Origin: Nocardia asteroides
GTDB taxonomy: Bacteria; Actinomycetota; Actinomycetes; Mycobacteriales; Mycobacteriaceae
Assembly: GCF_900637185.1 (NCBI RefSeq)
Contig: NZ_LR134352.1
Span: 5,012,001 to 5,076,000 of the forward strand
DNA: 64,000 nucleotides
Direction of reading: 5' to 3'
Shown here one piece after another: positions 24,515 to 34,222 of the stretch (positions are counted from its first letter, which is position 1; each line of letters begins with the position of its first letter). Position numbers and translations under genes: made by a program. The notes under the pieces were generated by a model. The model searched no databases. It was not told where the DNA came from and saw nothing but the letters and a program-made list of their open reading frames with translations.

Positions 24515-24922
24515 TCATCCCCCGAGAGGGCGGCTCTGCTCGAGCTGGCGACGCAACGCCAGCTCGACATGGTCGACATCGACGGTCGCCGCACCGCTTT
24601 GGCGGGCGATGCGCTCGGCGACCTCCAGCAGGCGCTGCAGCGCAGGCGAATACAGTGCCTCGACGTCGATGACGTCGAGGGCCACCGGATCCGGGTCAGC
24701 GATCGCGGCCAACGCGCCCGCCAGGTCGGAGTACAGGTCGTCGTCCGGGTGCGGTCCGACCGCGAACACCGGCCCGACGTGGCCGGTCTCGTCGACCGGT
24801 GCCCACGTGTTGAGCCAGCCCGCGACACGCGGCCGGTCGGCTTCGGTGAACTCGCGCATCGTGTCGACGACCGCAGACCGCGCGGCGGCCAGCGTGCCCG
24901 GCTCCTGCTCAGTACCCGACAC
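24515..24922 (-). CDS. Hypothetical acidic protein
   Basis: This encodes 135 aa from a start overlapping the upstream gene by 14 bases. It is acidic and helical (ARSAVVDTMREFTEADRPRV, DDDLYSDLAGALAAIADPD), with no motif I can name. The C-terminal segment is echoed in the small frame at 24316-24462. Part of a minus-strand operon starting at 25199. Confidence 0.6.
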   Translation of the reverse strand: MSGTEQEPGTLAAARSAVVDTMREFTEADRPRVAGWLNTWAPVDETGHVGPVFAVGPHPDDDLYSDLAGALAAIADPDPVALDVIDVEALYSPALQRLLEVAERIARQSGAATVDVDHVELALRRQLEQSRPLGG

Positions 24923-25199
24923 GACGATCCAGCCTCATCAGACCAGCACCGACCAGGACGTTGATCGCGGCCATCTTGCGAGGGCAGATCGTGCGGTCAC
25001 AGCAGCGGTGCGCCTGAACCGTCCTGCGGGCCTGGTCGATCGAGAACCGGCGCACCGGCGCCGAGTGCACGATCACCGTGCTGCAGCCGGTCTGCTCGTC
25101 GTCCTGGGCGATCGCAGCACGGGCCGCCTCTCGTGCGACCCGCGCCCGTATCGCATCAACGGTGAACGCGCTGGTCGCGGCCTTGGCTCGTCTCCACAC
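24909..25199 (-). CDS. Small hypothetical protein, first gene of minus operon
   Basis: This encodes 96 aa from GTG. It contains CCDRTICPRKMAAINVLV, a CC-x4-C cluster, and a helical Ala/Arg-rich N-terminus. Overlap with the next gene suggests coupling. Divergent from the XRE/PLD regulator at 25351, whose operator may also control this operon. Not recognised. Confidence 0.55.
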   Translation of the reverse strand: MWRRAKAATSAFTVDAIRARVAREAARAAIAQDDEQTGCSTVIVHSAPVRRFSIDQARRTVQAHRCCDRTICPRKMAAINVLVGAGLMRLDRRVGY

Positions 25200-25320
25200 C
25201 GTGGGCTCCCCTCGTCGGTGACCGCGCCCGCCGCCGGGGAACTCTCACCCGGCGGCGGGGCTTGGCAACCAGCCTCTCGCCGATCGTCGGGACGACGGAA
25301 CCTCCTACGTTTCCCACTTC

Positions 25321-25330
25321 GGGACGTCCC
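25321..25330. promoter_or_regulatory. Palindromic operator candidate GGGACGTCCC
   Basis: A perfect 10-bp palindrome lies 21 bp before the regulator start at 25351; a related half site (ACGTCCC) recurs at about 25339-25346. The neighbouring XRE-type regulator is the natural candidate to bind it. Confidence 0.4.
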
Positions 25331-25350
25331 GCAGGGTGTACAACGTCCCT

Positions 25351-26118
25351 ATGTCGAACGAGCGGTTGCGCGCCGCGATAGCCGCGCGAGGTTGGACACA
25401 CGCGAGGCTGGCCGAGGCGGCGAACGTGGACCCGAAATCCGTCGAACGCTGGGTGAACCTCGGCCGAGTCCCCCGGCGGCGCACCGCGATCCAAGCCGCC
25501 GAATGCTTGGGCGAGGACGTCCATGCCCTCTGGCCCGCCCTCCAACAGGCACGCACAGCCCGGGCCGTCAGTCCCGAACTCGTTGCCCTCTACGACCGGA
25601 GAGCCGACGTCTCCGCCTCGATGTTCATCAACCTGCTGACGCCGGCGAGTGACCGCATCGACATCCTGGTCTACGCCGCCGTCTTCCTCCACGAGGCATA
25701 CCCACGGCTCAACGACCTGCTGATCGAACGTGCCGGGGCAGGCTGCACGATCCGGATAGCCGTGGGCGATCCCGACAGCGCCAACGTCCAACAGCGAGGA
25801 CGGGAGGAACGATTCGGGCACGGCATCGAATCCCGCTGCCGGTTGGCCCTGATGCACTACCGGGCGCTGGAAGACACGCCGGGCATCGAGCTGCGGACCC
25901 ACACCACGACGCTCTACAACAGCATCTTCCGCGCCGACGACGAGATGTATGTCAACGCGCACGTCTGGGGCGTCAACGCCTACGGCGCCCCCGTGTGGCA
26001 CCTGCGCCGTACTCTCGACGGTGGCCTGTTCGACACCTACAGCGACAGTTTCAACGCGGTCTGGCACACCGGCCGACCGGTGAAAGGCGAAGCCGATGGC
26101 GCGCACCGAGTTCTATGA
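25351..26118 (+). CDS. XRE-type regulator with phospholipase-D-like C-terminal domain
   Basis: This encodes 255 aa from ATG 25351 (MSNERLRAAIAARGWTHARL); ATG 25336 is an alternative. Residues 1-60 form a helix-turn-helix (LAEAANVDPKSVERWVNLGR). Residues 90-250 resemble the PLD-like sensor half (SASMFINLLTPASDRIDILV, RIAVGDPDSAN, HTTTLYNSIFRADDEMYVN) found in actinobacterial XRE regulators. The next gene, a Nudix hydrolase, overlaps by 23 bases; this pairing recurs in Streptomyces relatives. It probably senses a nucleotide-like ligand; this is inference. Confidence 0.75.
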   Translation: MSNERLRAAIAARGWTHARLAEAANVDPKSVERWVNLGRVPRRRTAIQAAECLGEDVHALWPALQQARTARAVSPELVALYDRRADVSASMFINLLTPASDRIDILVYAAVFLHEAYPRLNDLLIERAGAGCTIRIAVGDPDSANVQQRGREERFGHGIESRCRLALMHYRALEDTPGIELRTHTTTLYNSIFRADDEMYVNAHVWGVNAYGAPVWHLRRTLDGGLFDTYSDSFNAVWHTGRPVKGEADGAHRVL

Positions 26119-26566
26119 CGACCCCGCCGCACCAGAGCCGAACAGTCTCGTCGTCGCCGCGTCCGCGGTCGTGTGCGACGACCGCGGCCGCATCCTGCTC
26201 CAGCGACGCACCGACAGCGGCCTATGGGCGCTGCCCGGCGGCGGCATGGAGATGACCGACAGCCTCCCCGGCTGCGCAGTCCGGGAAGTCAAGGAAGAAA
26301 CCGGCCTCGACATCGAGATAACCGGCCTCGTCGGCACCTACACCGATCCACTCCACATCATCGCCTACAGCGACGGTGAGGTCCGACGCCAGTTCAACGT
26401 CTGCTTCCTGGCCCGGGTCATCGGTGGAAAGCTCGCCATCTCCGATGAGTCCACCGAACTACGATTCGTAGCACCGGCCGAACTGGACAGCCTCGATATG
26501 CACCACACGCAACGACTCCGGCTGAGCCACTACCTGGAGGAGCGACCTACGCCGTACCTGGGGTGA
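26096..26566 (+). CDS. Nudix hydrolase
   Basis: This encodes 156 aa. The Nudix box is clear: GGGMEMTDSLPGCAVREVKE followed by ETGLDI. The usual Glu after G-x5 is Asp here, while the REVKEE core needed for metal binding is intact. Family members hydrolyse nucleoside diphosphates linked to other moieties. It overlaps the XRE/PLD regulator, so the two are co-expressed. Confidence 0.9.
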   Translation: MARTEFYDDPAAPEPNSLVVAASAVVCDDRGRILLQRRTDSGLWALPGGGMEMTDSLPGCAVREVKEETGLDIEITGLVGTYTDPLHIIAYSDGEVRRQFNVCFLARVIGGKLAISDESTELRFVAPAELDSLDMHHTQRLRLSHYLEERPTPYLG

Positions 26567-27363
26567 ACATTTCGGCGCGGCGGCCTCGACGCAGTCACCG
26601 GACGCGGCGCAGCATTCGCACCGTAGACCGTGGTGGTTGTTTGTCGCCGGGGTCGCGGACTGGGCGCGGTTGGTCGCGTCGACCGGTGTGGTGATCGCGC
26701 CGGTCCAGTCCGACCCGATCGCACCGTCGGCCCGGTTGAACGGCGTCGACCAGTTGAATTAGCGTGCGCACGGCAGGCTCTGGAACGACCGCGGTCGCCA
26801 CGGCCTGTACGCCTGCGATCGTGACACCGGCGGCGACCACGGGTGCGATCGCGCGGACGGTGCCCGTACCGCTCTGATGCATCCCCGGCGCCAGCGCTTG
26901 GAAACGACCACAGTCTGTCCTGCTGGATCACGGTCTCGCCGTCGACGACGAACCCGCGCTCCGCTAGTGCGAGTTCAGCGAGTTCAGCGAGTTCAGGTCA
27001 GGCGATGGTGATGCCGTTTCCGTTGCGCGATTCAAGTCGCAATGTCTCCTCGACGTAGCCGATCGCCCGCAACCTGTCGTGGTTCACTTCGAAACCCCAT
27101 TGGCCGATCATCGGGAGAAAACTCACCCGCGACCGCCAGCACCGGCACATAACGCGGCAACTCACTCACCCGCTGCTCGCCCTCACCGCCTGCCCGAACC
27201 GAAGTCGGCCCCTTGGGCGATTCCCGCCGAACCATCCAGCAAATATTCAGCGTGCCGCCGTTCGGAGAGCTCTCTGCCATCTCCAGCTGGTGTTCAGCCG
27301 TGGTAGCCGCCCCATTCGAACATCGCCAGCCCTGCCCCGACCATCAGCAACCGGAGGACACCC
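26567..27363 (-). pseudogene. Decayed minus-strand region with stop-interrupted frame
   Basis: No intact gene is seen in these ~800 bp. On the minus strand a frame reading MIGQWGFEVNHDRLRAIGYV onward (from about 27110) ends at TGA 26998, and the same frame continues with PELAELAELALAERGFVVDG. Upstream, SELPRYVPVLAVAGEFSP is readable in another frame. A 9-bp unit GCGAGTTCA is repeated three times at 26969-26995. This looks like a degraded small gene or two. Confidence 0.4.
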
Positions 27364-27543
27364 ATGACCGCGACCGCCACCGACCCCGCTGCGCCGACGA
27401 CCGACCCGATCGAGTCGATCACGACCAGCGATCTCGCCCACCGTGTCCATCTCGGCACCGCCGGACCCGTCACCGCCCTCGGCGAGGACCCGGTGATCGA
27501 GCGCTGGCGTGCGCAGTTCCCCAGCTGGCGCGGCAAGCACTGA
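27364..27543 (+). CDS. Small hypothetical protein (59 aa), possibly shortened by a nonsense codon
   Basis: The frame runs from ATG 27364 (MTATATDPAAPTTDPIESIT) to TGA 27541-27543. After the TGA the same frame stays coding-like (IYRADNADTLRLHPLNVTRH) to 27618. A TGG-to-TGA change would explain this. It lies upstream of the ParB-like gene on the same strand. Not recognised. Confidence 0.45.
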   Translation: MTATATDPAAPTTDPIESITTSDLAHRVHLGTAGPVTALGEDPVIERWRAQFPSWRGKH

Positions 27544-27713
27544 ATCTACCGCGCCGACAACGCCGACACGCTGCGGCTGCACCCGCTCAACGTCACCCGC
27601 CACCGCCGCACCCGTTGACCTGCTGCTACAGCCCGCCCACGGCGACGATGCGCTCACCCGGATTCGACAGCCGGAGAACCCGCTCCCGCCGTGCCAATCG
27701 AAGAGGAGTTGCC

Positions 27714-29519
27714 TTGCCCACCAGCACGATCGAACCCGTCGACCCGGTCGAACTCGACCAGCCCACCGCCGAAACCGCAGACACCGCAACCGGTGTGGTG
27801 AACGACGGAGACAAAGGAGCGCCCGTCCCGCCCCGCGCCGAGGCCCGGTACATGGATCCAGCCGAGTTGGTGATCGGGCACAACGTGCGCCCCGAGGATC
27901 AGATCGACCTCGAGGCCCACGCCAAGGAAGTCGCCTCGATCCGGCTGTTCGGGGTCCGTGACCCGATCCTGGCCGAACGCGGCCCCGACGGGCAGATCGT
28001 CGTGGTCGACGGCCAAGTGCGTGCCCTGATCGCCCGAACCCTGGGCCTGCAGGTCCCGGTCTACATCCAGCACACCGATCGGGCTATCACCGACCCGGAA
28101 CGGTTGATCGACCGCGCGCTGACCCAGATCAACCTCAACGATCGGCGCATCGAGCTCACCGACTCCGCCCGCGCGGCCGGGGTCGCTTACATGCTCGACC
28201 TCGGCGCCACCGCCTCCCGCGTCGCCGAAGGGTTGCAGACCAGCACTATCAGGGTGCGCAAGGCCGGCAAGATCGGCCGATCCACGGCGGCTCGCGCGTT
28301 GCTCGACGAACACCAGTACAGCCTCGACCAGCTCCAGGTCATCGCCGACTACGAAGCCCTCGACGACCACGACGCGATCGAACAACTCACCAACGGCGGC
28401 CGCGGCAACTTCGACCTGCGCGCCAGACGCGTCGCCGGCGACCGTGCCGAAGCGCGTCAGCGCCTGGCCGCGGCCCTGCACTACGCTGCGGCCGGGTTCG
28501 CGATCGCGACCACCGATCCCGCCTACCTCGACCACGACCTGTTCGTTCCCGCCGAGGACCTCGTCACCATCGACCAGACCCCGGTACCCGAGTCCGAGAT
28601 CTGGGCCAACTCAGCGCGGTGGCTGGTCGCGCTCGAGCGGATCGAGGACGCCGAACTCGTCGACGAGACCACCGGGGAGGTGATCGATCCCGACACCGTC
28701 GACTTCGACGCCGACCCCGACACACCGCCCGCGGAGGGTCTGCGCACAACCGACGGTTTGATCCATCGGGACCTCTGGCTGGCGTCCTACTTCCTGGCCG
28801 CCGACCAGCTCGAGCCCGCCGGCCTCCTGCGGCGCACCGCCAACATCGACCCCGCCGCTGACCCGGACCTCGCCACCGACAACAGCGTCGACGTGGCCGA
28901 GACAAGCGCGCGGGCCGCGCAGGAACGGGCCGCCGCCCAGGCTCGGCGTGAGGAGCGGCGCAGGGTGATCGAGCTCAACAAGCGCGGCGCTGCGGCCAAG
29001 GGTCGCCGGATCGAGTTCCTGGCCCGGTTGATGTCGGGTCGGACCTTGCCCGCCGGTGCGGCACAGTTCGTCGCCGAATCGCTGGCGCGTGACTCCGCGC
29101 TGCTGTCCGGATCACGAGCGCGTGCGTTCGCGATGCAACAGCTCGGACTCGACTCGAACGCCGAGGTGATCGAACGTGCCAGCGGCGGGACCACCACCGA
29201 GGGGTGGCGGTTCGTGCTCGGGTTGGTGCTGGCCGCCCACGAATCAGCGCTCGGCAAGGACTCCTGGCGCCAGCACCGGTGGCTGGGCGCCAACACGGCC
29301 CACTACCTGCACTACCTGGCCCAGGTCGGCGAAGCGAAGGGGTTCGCGCTGGTCGATGTCGAACTCGCCACCGCCGGCGACCTCGATCCCGACGCCATCG
29401 ACCTCGAACCCGGTCCCGGCACCGTCGCCGACACCTCGCCCGGAAACCTCACCGAGGAAACAGACAAGGCGACCGACGAAACCGAGACCGCGCCGACGCA
29501 ACTCGTAACCGCGGCCTAA
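27714..29519 (+). CDS. ParB-like nuclease/partition domain protein
   Basis: This encodes 601 aa from TTG at 27714, chosen because AAGAGGAG precedes it; the frame upstream is random. Residues 45-170 match the ParB/RepB N-terminal domain: ELVIGHNVRPE, VASIRLFGVRDPILAERG, VVDGQVRALIARTLGLQVPV. A helix-turn-helix-like part follows (TDSARAAGVAYMLDLGATAS, RVAEGLQTSTIRVRKAGKI). The long C-terminal part (250-570) is helical and acidic with no known domain. No parA lies next to it, so this could be an orphan ParB acting in partition or regulation of the element. Confidence 0.8.
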   Translation: MPTSTIEPVDPVELDQPTAETADTATGVVNDGDKGAPVPPRAEARYMDPAELVIGHNVRPEDQIDLEAHAKEVASIRLFGVRDPILAERGPDGQIVVVDGQVRALIARTLGLQVPVYIQHTDRAITDPERLIDRALTQINLNDRRIELTDSARAAGVAYMLDLGATASRVAEGLQTSTIRVRKAGKIGRSTAARALLDEHQYSLDQLQVIADYEALDDHDAIEQLTNGGRGNFDLRARRVAGDRAEARQRLAAALHYAAAGFAIATTDPAYLDHDLFVPAEDLVTIDQTPVPESEIWANSARWLVALERIEDAELVDETTGEVIDPDTVDFDADPDTPPAEGLRTTDGLIHRDLWLASYFLAADQLEPAGLLRRTANIDPAADPDLATDNSVDVAETSARAAQERAAAQARREERRRVIELNKRGAAAKGRRIEFLARLMSGRTLPAGAAQFVAESLARDSALLSGSRARAFAMQQLGLDSNAEVIERASGGTTTEGWRFVLGLVLAAHESALGKDSWRQHRWLGANTAHYLHYLAQVGEAKGFALVDVELATAGDLDPDAIDLEPGPGTVADTSPGNLTEETDKATDETETAPTQLVTAA

Positions 29520-29661
29520 CCCCACCACTGCGCTCGGTGGCCCGGTCGCGCAGACAACGACCGGGCCCCACCCGCAGGAAACGAGTAGCCGAGCCCGACG
29601 GCGCAACCAATTCGGCAGCGGAAGTGCAGTTCGCCAATCGATTCAGAAGGAGTGCTCTGTT

Positions 29662-30771
29662 GTGGATGCCGATTGCCAGGGGGGATCGCGCTTGTTCGCT
29701 CATCGTGCCGGGAGCGGCGATGCCGCCTGTGTGCGCGTCGACGACGCCGGGCAGTTGATCGCGGCGGTCCCGGCGATACTGCGATTCATCCCCACCCGGT
29801 CGCTGGTCGTGGCGCTGGTGTCGGCCGCCGCCGACTCCGCCGCGTCCGCGCGGGCAATTCCTGTGGTAGTCCGGGTCGACCTCGACGCGGTCACCGACCC
29901 TGCCCGCGCGCAGGAGCCACTGGAGTTGCTGGACACGGTCTTTCGGCGTGAGAACGCTACCGCAACATTCGCGATCGTCGTCGATGACCGACCCCACGCC
30001 ACGGCGACCGCGCACCTGGTCGTGGCCCTGCTGCAGTCGATGGCGGTGAACCTGGCACACGCCTGGCTGGTCCCCACGATCAGCGCCGGCGCGACCTACC
30101 GCGGCCTACTCGACGGTGACAGCGACGGCACTGTGAACGACCCCGCCACCTCACCGCTGGCCCTGGCCCTGGCTCTCGACGGTGTCGCGATCCACCACAG
30201 CCGCAGCCAGTTGCGTGATCTCATCGCGGTCGACCCGCAGGCGAGCGCAGCACTGTCACCACTCATCGCTACGGCCGTCGAGCACTACCGCGGCGAACGC
30301 GCCGACGCGGCCACCGCCGATCACGGCGCCACCTTTCACCGTGACACCGCCTGCGCGGTACTTGAGCGCATCTCGGCCGTCGCTGAATCCGGCTGCACCC
30401 CCGAGGGTCTGGCCACGGTCGTGGCGGCGCTGCGTGATGTGGTGATCCGTGACGTCATGCTCGCGTTGACCGGCACCAGCTGGGCGGCGGACGCGCAGAT
30501 CCTGTGGCAGTCGGTGGCGCGGGCGAGCACCGGCCGGGATCGGGCTGAGGCCGCGATGCTGTGTGGCTACGACGCCTACCACCGCGGCGACGGCGTCTAC
30601 GCACGAATCTGTCTGGAAGCGGCCTTGCAGGCAGACTCCGAACACTCGATAGCTGTGCTGCTCAAGGCGGCGCTCGACGGCGGCGAACCTCCCGCGAGAA
30701 TCGCGATGATCGCGGACGCCGGACGCGACATCGCGACCGGTCTCAGAATCGACCTCACCACGACGACCTGA
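29662..30771 (+). CDS. DUF4192 domain protein
   Basis: This encodes 369 aa from GTG, preceded by AGAAGGAG. It has the DUF4192 pattern: DAGQLIAAVPAILRFIPTRS near the N-terminus, a central VVVRVDLDAV strand, and a C-terminal AAMLCGYDAYHRGDGVYARI segment with helical repeats. DUF4192 proteins are common in Actinobacteria and often plasmid- or ICE-linked; function unknown. Same strand as the ParB-like gene. Confidence 0.85.
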   Translation: MDADCQGGSRLFAHRAGSGDAACVRVDDAGQLIAAVPAILRFIPTRSLVVALVSAAADSAASARAIPVVVRVDLDAVTDPARAQEPLELLDTVFRRENATATFAIVVDDRPHATATAHLVVALLQSMAVNLAHAWLVPTISAGATYRGLLDGDSDGTVNDPATSPLALALALDGVAIHHSRSQLRDLIAVDPQASAALSPLIATAVEHYRGERADAATADHGATFHRDTACAVLERISAVAESGCTPEGLATVVAALRDVVIRDVMLALTGTSWAADAQILWQSVARASTGRDRAEAAMLCGYDAYHRGDGVYARICLEAALQADSEHSIAVLLKAALDGGEPPARIAMIADAGRDIATGLRIDLTTTT

Positions 30772-30913
30772 CTATATGCTCGTCGCCACTGATCACGCGG
30801 GGATCTGATCGCCCCGGCCGTGTTGTCGTTTCTGCGGATAGGATCGCAGCGGACATCGCCATCGCATCCCGCAACCGGATCGGTGGACAGGTATGCAATG
30901 CAGGGGGAACCGC

Positions 30914-32050
30914 GTGACCGACGCACGGGAGCACAGGCTCGCCGTCCTGGCGGCTGGATTGCCGGCCCTCGAGGTGAAACTGGCGTTCCGCCATGCCGAA
31001 TTTCCCGTCTATGACAACAGCCTGCTCGACCCGGAACTGATCGAGAAGCTGACCCAGCGTGCGAAGGTGGTCTCCTCCACTGCCTACACCACGACGATCA
31101 CCCCACGATCGTGGTACTGGTTGTCCGGCTCGTTGCAGGCGATCGGCGTGGTTGCGACGATCTTCGGGCTGCTGACCGCGGGTGCAGACCTGGCCGACAA
31201 TCTGATCGGCGCCTCGTCACCGTCGGGCGGGCGGGTGGCCCTGCTCGCCGCGGTCGTGATGGTGGTCGGGCTCGCGATGCTGCCCGCCGGGATCCGGATC
31301 GCCACGATCGGACGAGGCCGCCGCACCCACCCGCTGAACCTGGACGCGACCGAGATCGAACTGGTTGAGAAGTCGCTGGTGATCTGGCCGCGCACGACCG
31401 AGGGACCGTGGGCGCCACCTCTGCTCGCTGACCCTCTTCGCCGCGCCGAAGTCGAACACTTGCGCGATACCCTGTCGGATCGGTCCCGGCCGGACGCGAC
31501 CGAGGCGTGGCCGGAAGCACACGCGGTCGGCATCGCCCGAGTGTTGGCCCGCCGGATCCGCGCCAGCCCCGCCTATTCCACGCAAGCCCTTGACACGTTG
31601 CGCGTGGACGTGGATCGGCTCGTCACCGAGATCGACCTGCGCGCCTACCGCATCCTCAAAGCCCGCACCCAACTGGCGGTCACGACCACCACCGACACCA
31701 CCGGGCTAGTCGGTGAGGCTGTCGAGACAGCCTGGGTCGCGCTCATGGAGTTGATCGAGCAACTCGACCACTACCACCGCGAGCTGGTCACGATCGAACA
31801 GTTGCTGACCACGGCCGCCGAACTCGACAACACCCCACCGCTGCGCGAGCTCAGCCTCGACGACATCGCCCGCCAGCTGCTGCGCGACGCAACCGCCTCA
31901 ACCTTCGACACCGACGCCGTCGCCGCTCATGCCGGCGAACTCACCGACCTGCAGGCGGACCTCACCGCGCGGATCGCGTTCCTACGCGACCTGCTCCACA
32001 CCAGCACCTTGCCCATACTCCCCACCGCGCATCGAGATTCACGGCCATAA
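30914..32050 (+). CDS. Membrane protein with cytoplasmic helical C-terminus
   Basis: This encodes 378 aa. GTG 30914 is preferred because GGGGGA lies 7 bp upstream; ATG 30893 has no ribosome binding site. Two hydrophobic helices (about 67-90 and 102-122) are followed by a long coiled, charged region (AYRILKARTQLAV, AWVALMELIEQLDHYHRELV). It is a two-helix membrane protein with a large soluble tail. Family not recognised. Confidence 0.65.
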   Translation: MTDAREHRLAVLAAGLPALEVKLAFRHAEFPVYDNSLLDPELIEKLTQRAKVVSSTAYTTTITPRSWYWLSGSLQAIGVVATIFGLLTAGADLADNLIGASSPSGGRVALLAAVVMVVGLAMLPAGIRIATIGRGRRTHPLNLDATEIELVEKSLVIWPRTTEGPWAPPLLADPLRRAEVEHLRDTLSDRSRPDATEAWPEAHAVGIARVLARRIRASPAYSTQALDTLRVDVDRLVTEIDLRAYRILKARTQLAVTTTTDTTGLVGEAVETAWVALMELIEQLDHYHRELVTIEQLLTTAAELDNTPPLRELSLDDIARQLLRDATASTFDTDAVAAHAGELTDLQADLTARIAFLRDLLHTSTLPILPTAHRDSRP

Positions 32051-32158
32051 CCGATCGGCACGCACGGTCGACGACATCCTCCCCCGGCTTGACCGAACGG
32101 GCCAGAGCACGGATCAGGCCATGTCATGATCACCACAGTTGTCAGACCTCTGTCTGTC

Positions 32159-32857
32159 TTACCGTGTTCCTCGGGTGAACTCTGCGACAGCGGTTCGGCG
32201 GACCGGTTCTGACCAGTAGCCGGTGTCGCGCCCGTAGTTCGGTGTGGTGAAGGCTTTGTCCCACGCCGCATCCGGTGCCATCAGCTCACGCCAGGAGTCG
32301 ACTTCGACATACATCACCCGCATCGAGTTCAGTGATGCGTAATGCAGCGCGGGCCCGTCGGTGCTGACTGCATCCGCCGCCACAGCGACTTCGAAGTTGT
32401 GCTCGAGCGCTGCCCGCACGGTCGCCTCGACACAGATGTTGGTTTGCAGACCGGCGACCAGCACCCGCTCGACACCGAGGTTTTTCAGCACCAACGCCAG
32501 CTCGGTGTAGGCGAAGAAGTTCGGGCGGGTCTTGTCCAACACCACATCGCCTGGCTGCGGCGCGACAGCGTCGATGATCTCGCTGCGCCACTGCTGCTCT
32601 TGGACCGACAGCACCGGCACAGCGCGACGTGAACGTCGATGCCGCTCGGCACGCGGGTTCATCGCCTGGCTCAGCATCTGCCGTGAATAGATCACCGACC
32701 AGCCAGCATCACGGGCCGCGGCCAGCAGCTCCGAGCACGCGGTGATCGTCTCGTTCAGCCGCCAGATCGGTGGCCACCCGAGCGCGGACCGTACGTCCTC
32801 GCGCAGGTAGGCGTTCTGCATATCGATCATCAACACCGCACCCGGTCGCGCCACCAC
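32159..32857 (-). CDS. Isochorismatase-family cysteine hydrolase
   Basis: This encodes 232 aa from GTG, preceded by CGAGGAGG. The catalytic triad can be placed: Asp in VLMIDMQNAY (residue 12), Lys in VVLDKTRPNFFAY (about 109), and Cys in GLQTNICVEATVRAALE (about 142), with the expected cis-peptide context before the Cys. Family members hydrolyse isochorismate, nicotinamide or ureido compounds; the substrate cannot be told. It is divergent from its neighbours. Confidence 0.85.
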   Translation of the reverse strand: MVARPGAVLMIDMQNAYLREDVRSALGWPPIWRLNETITACSELLAAARDAGWSVIYSRQMLSQAMNPRAERHRRSRRAVPVLSVQEQQWRSEIIDAVAPQPGDVVLDKTRPNFFAYTELALVLKNLGVERVLVAGLQTNICVEATVRAALEHNFEVAVAADAVSTDGPALHYASLNSMRVMYVEVDSWRELMAPDAAWDKAFTTPNYGRDTGYWSEPVRRTAVAEFTRGTR

Positions 32858-33035
32858 AGCCCCTCCTCGAAGTTCTCCCGCCCTGACCTACCTCTCGATT
32901 ATGGCCGCCGTTCCCGCGCTGATACCGAGCGCGGCAAGCACAGGACGCGGCACGGTCTAACGAGCCCAGCCAGCCACGTGTTCACGCCCTCGCCCCGATC
33001 CACCGTGACGACCCGAAATCGAAGGGACCAGAACA

Positions 33036-33584
33036 TTGGGACAGCACTTCCACCCGGTCTTCCTCGATGACGACTTCGCCATCATCGGCCGGATCCAGCC
33101 GCAGATGTGGGCCTACAAGCTCGCCGAGGTGGTGTGGATCGGCGACTCGTTCGTCCTCGACGTCGAACGCGCCCTGACCTCGCCGACCCGGCTGGTGTGG
33201 GCGGGGCAGTACGCCGACCCTGAACCCGACACCGACCCGGTCACCGAGGTCGACGATCAAGGCACGGTGCGCGAGTACCCGCCGACCCTGCACGCGTTGT
33301 CGGAGGCCTACCCCGACATCGTCGTCGACCGTGCCATTCCGATCAGGCGGTTCTTGCTCAACCACGACCAGCGCGCCTTCATCGACAAACACCGCAGTCC
33401 TCCGAACCCGGATGAGGCGTCGGAGACCTTGCATCTGCTGCCGGCGCTCACCGCCGAAGGCAACGGGCGAGGCTCAGGGGATCTGCCCGCGCATCCGCTG
33501 ATCGGGACCTGGGCCCGCGCACGCATCAGCGTCACCGACACCGTTCCCGACGGATTCACCGAGACCACCTTCGTCTCTTGGTGA
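33036..33584 (+). CDS. Hypothetical protein upstream of ssb
   Basis: This encodes 182 aa from TTG. It is soluble and beta-rich (HPVFLDDDFAIIGRIQPQMW, LAEVVWIGDSFVLDVERAL). It lies 74 bp upstream of ssb on the same strand. Family not recognised. Confidence 0.6.
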   Translation: MGQHFHPVFLDDDFAIIGRIQPQMWAYKLAEVVWIGDSFVLDVERALTSPTRLVWAGQYADPEPDTDPVTEVDDQGTVREYPPTLHALSEAYPDIVVDRAIPIRRFLLNHDQRAFIDKHRSPPNPDEASETLHLLPALTAEGNGRGSGDLPAHPLIGTWARARISVTDTVPDGFTETTFVSW

Positions 33585-33658
33585 CACGAGCCCAACGCCG
33601 CTTCCCCGCGCCAACGCCAGCACATCTCCACCCGTCCTGATGACAGAAAGGTCCGACT

Positions 33659-34222
33659 ATGCCCGGCGAACCGACACTGCCCTTGGTGGGCAACTTGGCC
33701 TCCGATATCGAGCTCTCTTTCACTCCTGCCGGTGTCGCGGTGGCGCATTTCACCGTCGCCTCCACACCGCGGGTCTTCGACCGTACCACCGGGCAGTGGC
33801 GCGACGGTGACCCGTTGTTCCTGCGCTGCAACCTGTGGCGAGAGCCAGCCGAGAACGCAGCGGAGTCGCTGTCGAAAGGCGCGCGGATCATGGTGATGGG
33901 CAGGCTCAAACAGCGTAGCTACCAAACCCGCGACGGCGACAAGCGCACCGTCTACGAGGTCGAGGTCGACGAACTCGGCCCCAGCTTGCGTTTCGCCACG
34001 GCCAAAGTCACCCGCACCAGCCGAACCGGTAGCAGTGGCGGTGGGTTCGCCCAGCCCGACACCGCGACCCGCACCACCCGCGCGAACAACATACCCGCGC
34101 CGGCGAGCTCGGGCAGCGATTCGTGGCCCGGTGACACCGAGGTAACCGCCAGCGGAGGTGAGCCGTGGGAGACGCCGGTACTGGCTGGGGCCGGTGCAGG
34201 TTTCGGCGAGCCGCCGTTCTGA
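33659..34222 (+). CDS. ssb: Single-stranded DNA-binding protein
   Basis: This encodes 187 aa from ATG after a CAGAAAGG ribosome binding site. The OB-fold is recognisable: [68 protein letters not shown] flexible Gly/Ser/Thr tail ends in GFGEPPF, a variant of the acidic DDDIPF-type tip that binds partner proteins. The sequence starts with [11 protein letters not shown], typical of actinobacterial plasmid SSBs rather than the chromosomal copy. It supports replication or transfer of the element. Confidence 0.9.
   Translation: MPGEPTLPLVGNLASDIELSFTPAGVAVAHFTVASTPRVFDRTTGQWRDGDPLFLRCNLWREPAENAAESLSKGARIMVMGRLKQRSYQTRDGDKRTVYEVEVDELGPSLRFATAKVTRTSRTGSSGGGFAQPDTATRTTRANNIPAPASSGSDSWPGDTEVTASGGEPWETPVLAGAGAGFGEPPF

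Noticed and set aside
26998..27618. In-frame TGA codons as possible selenocysteine or recoding sites
   Set aside because: No SECIS-like context or selenoprotein family; nonsense mutation in decaying genes is simpler.
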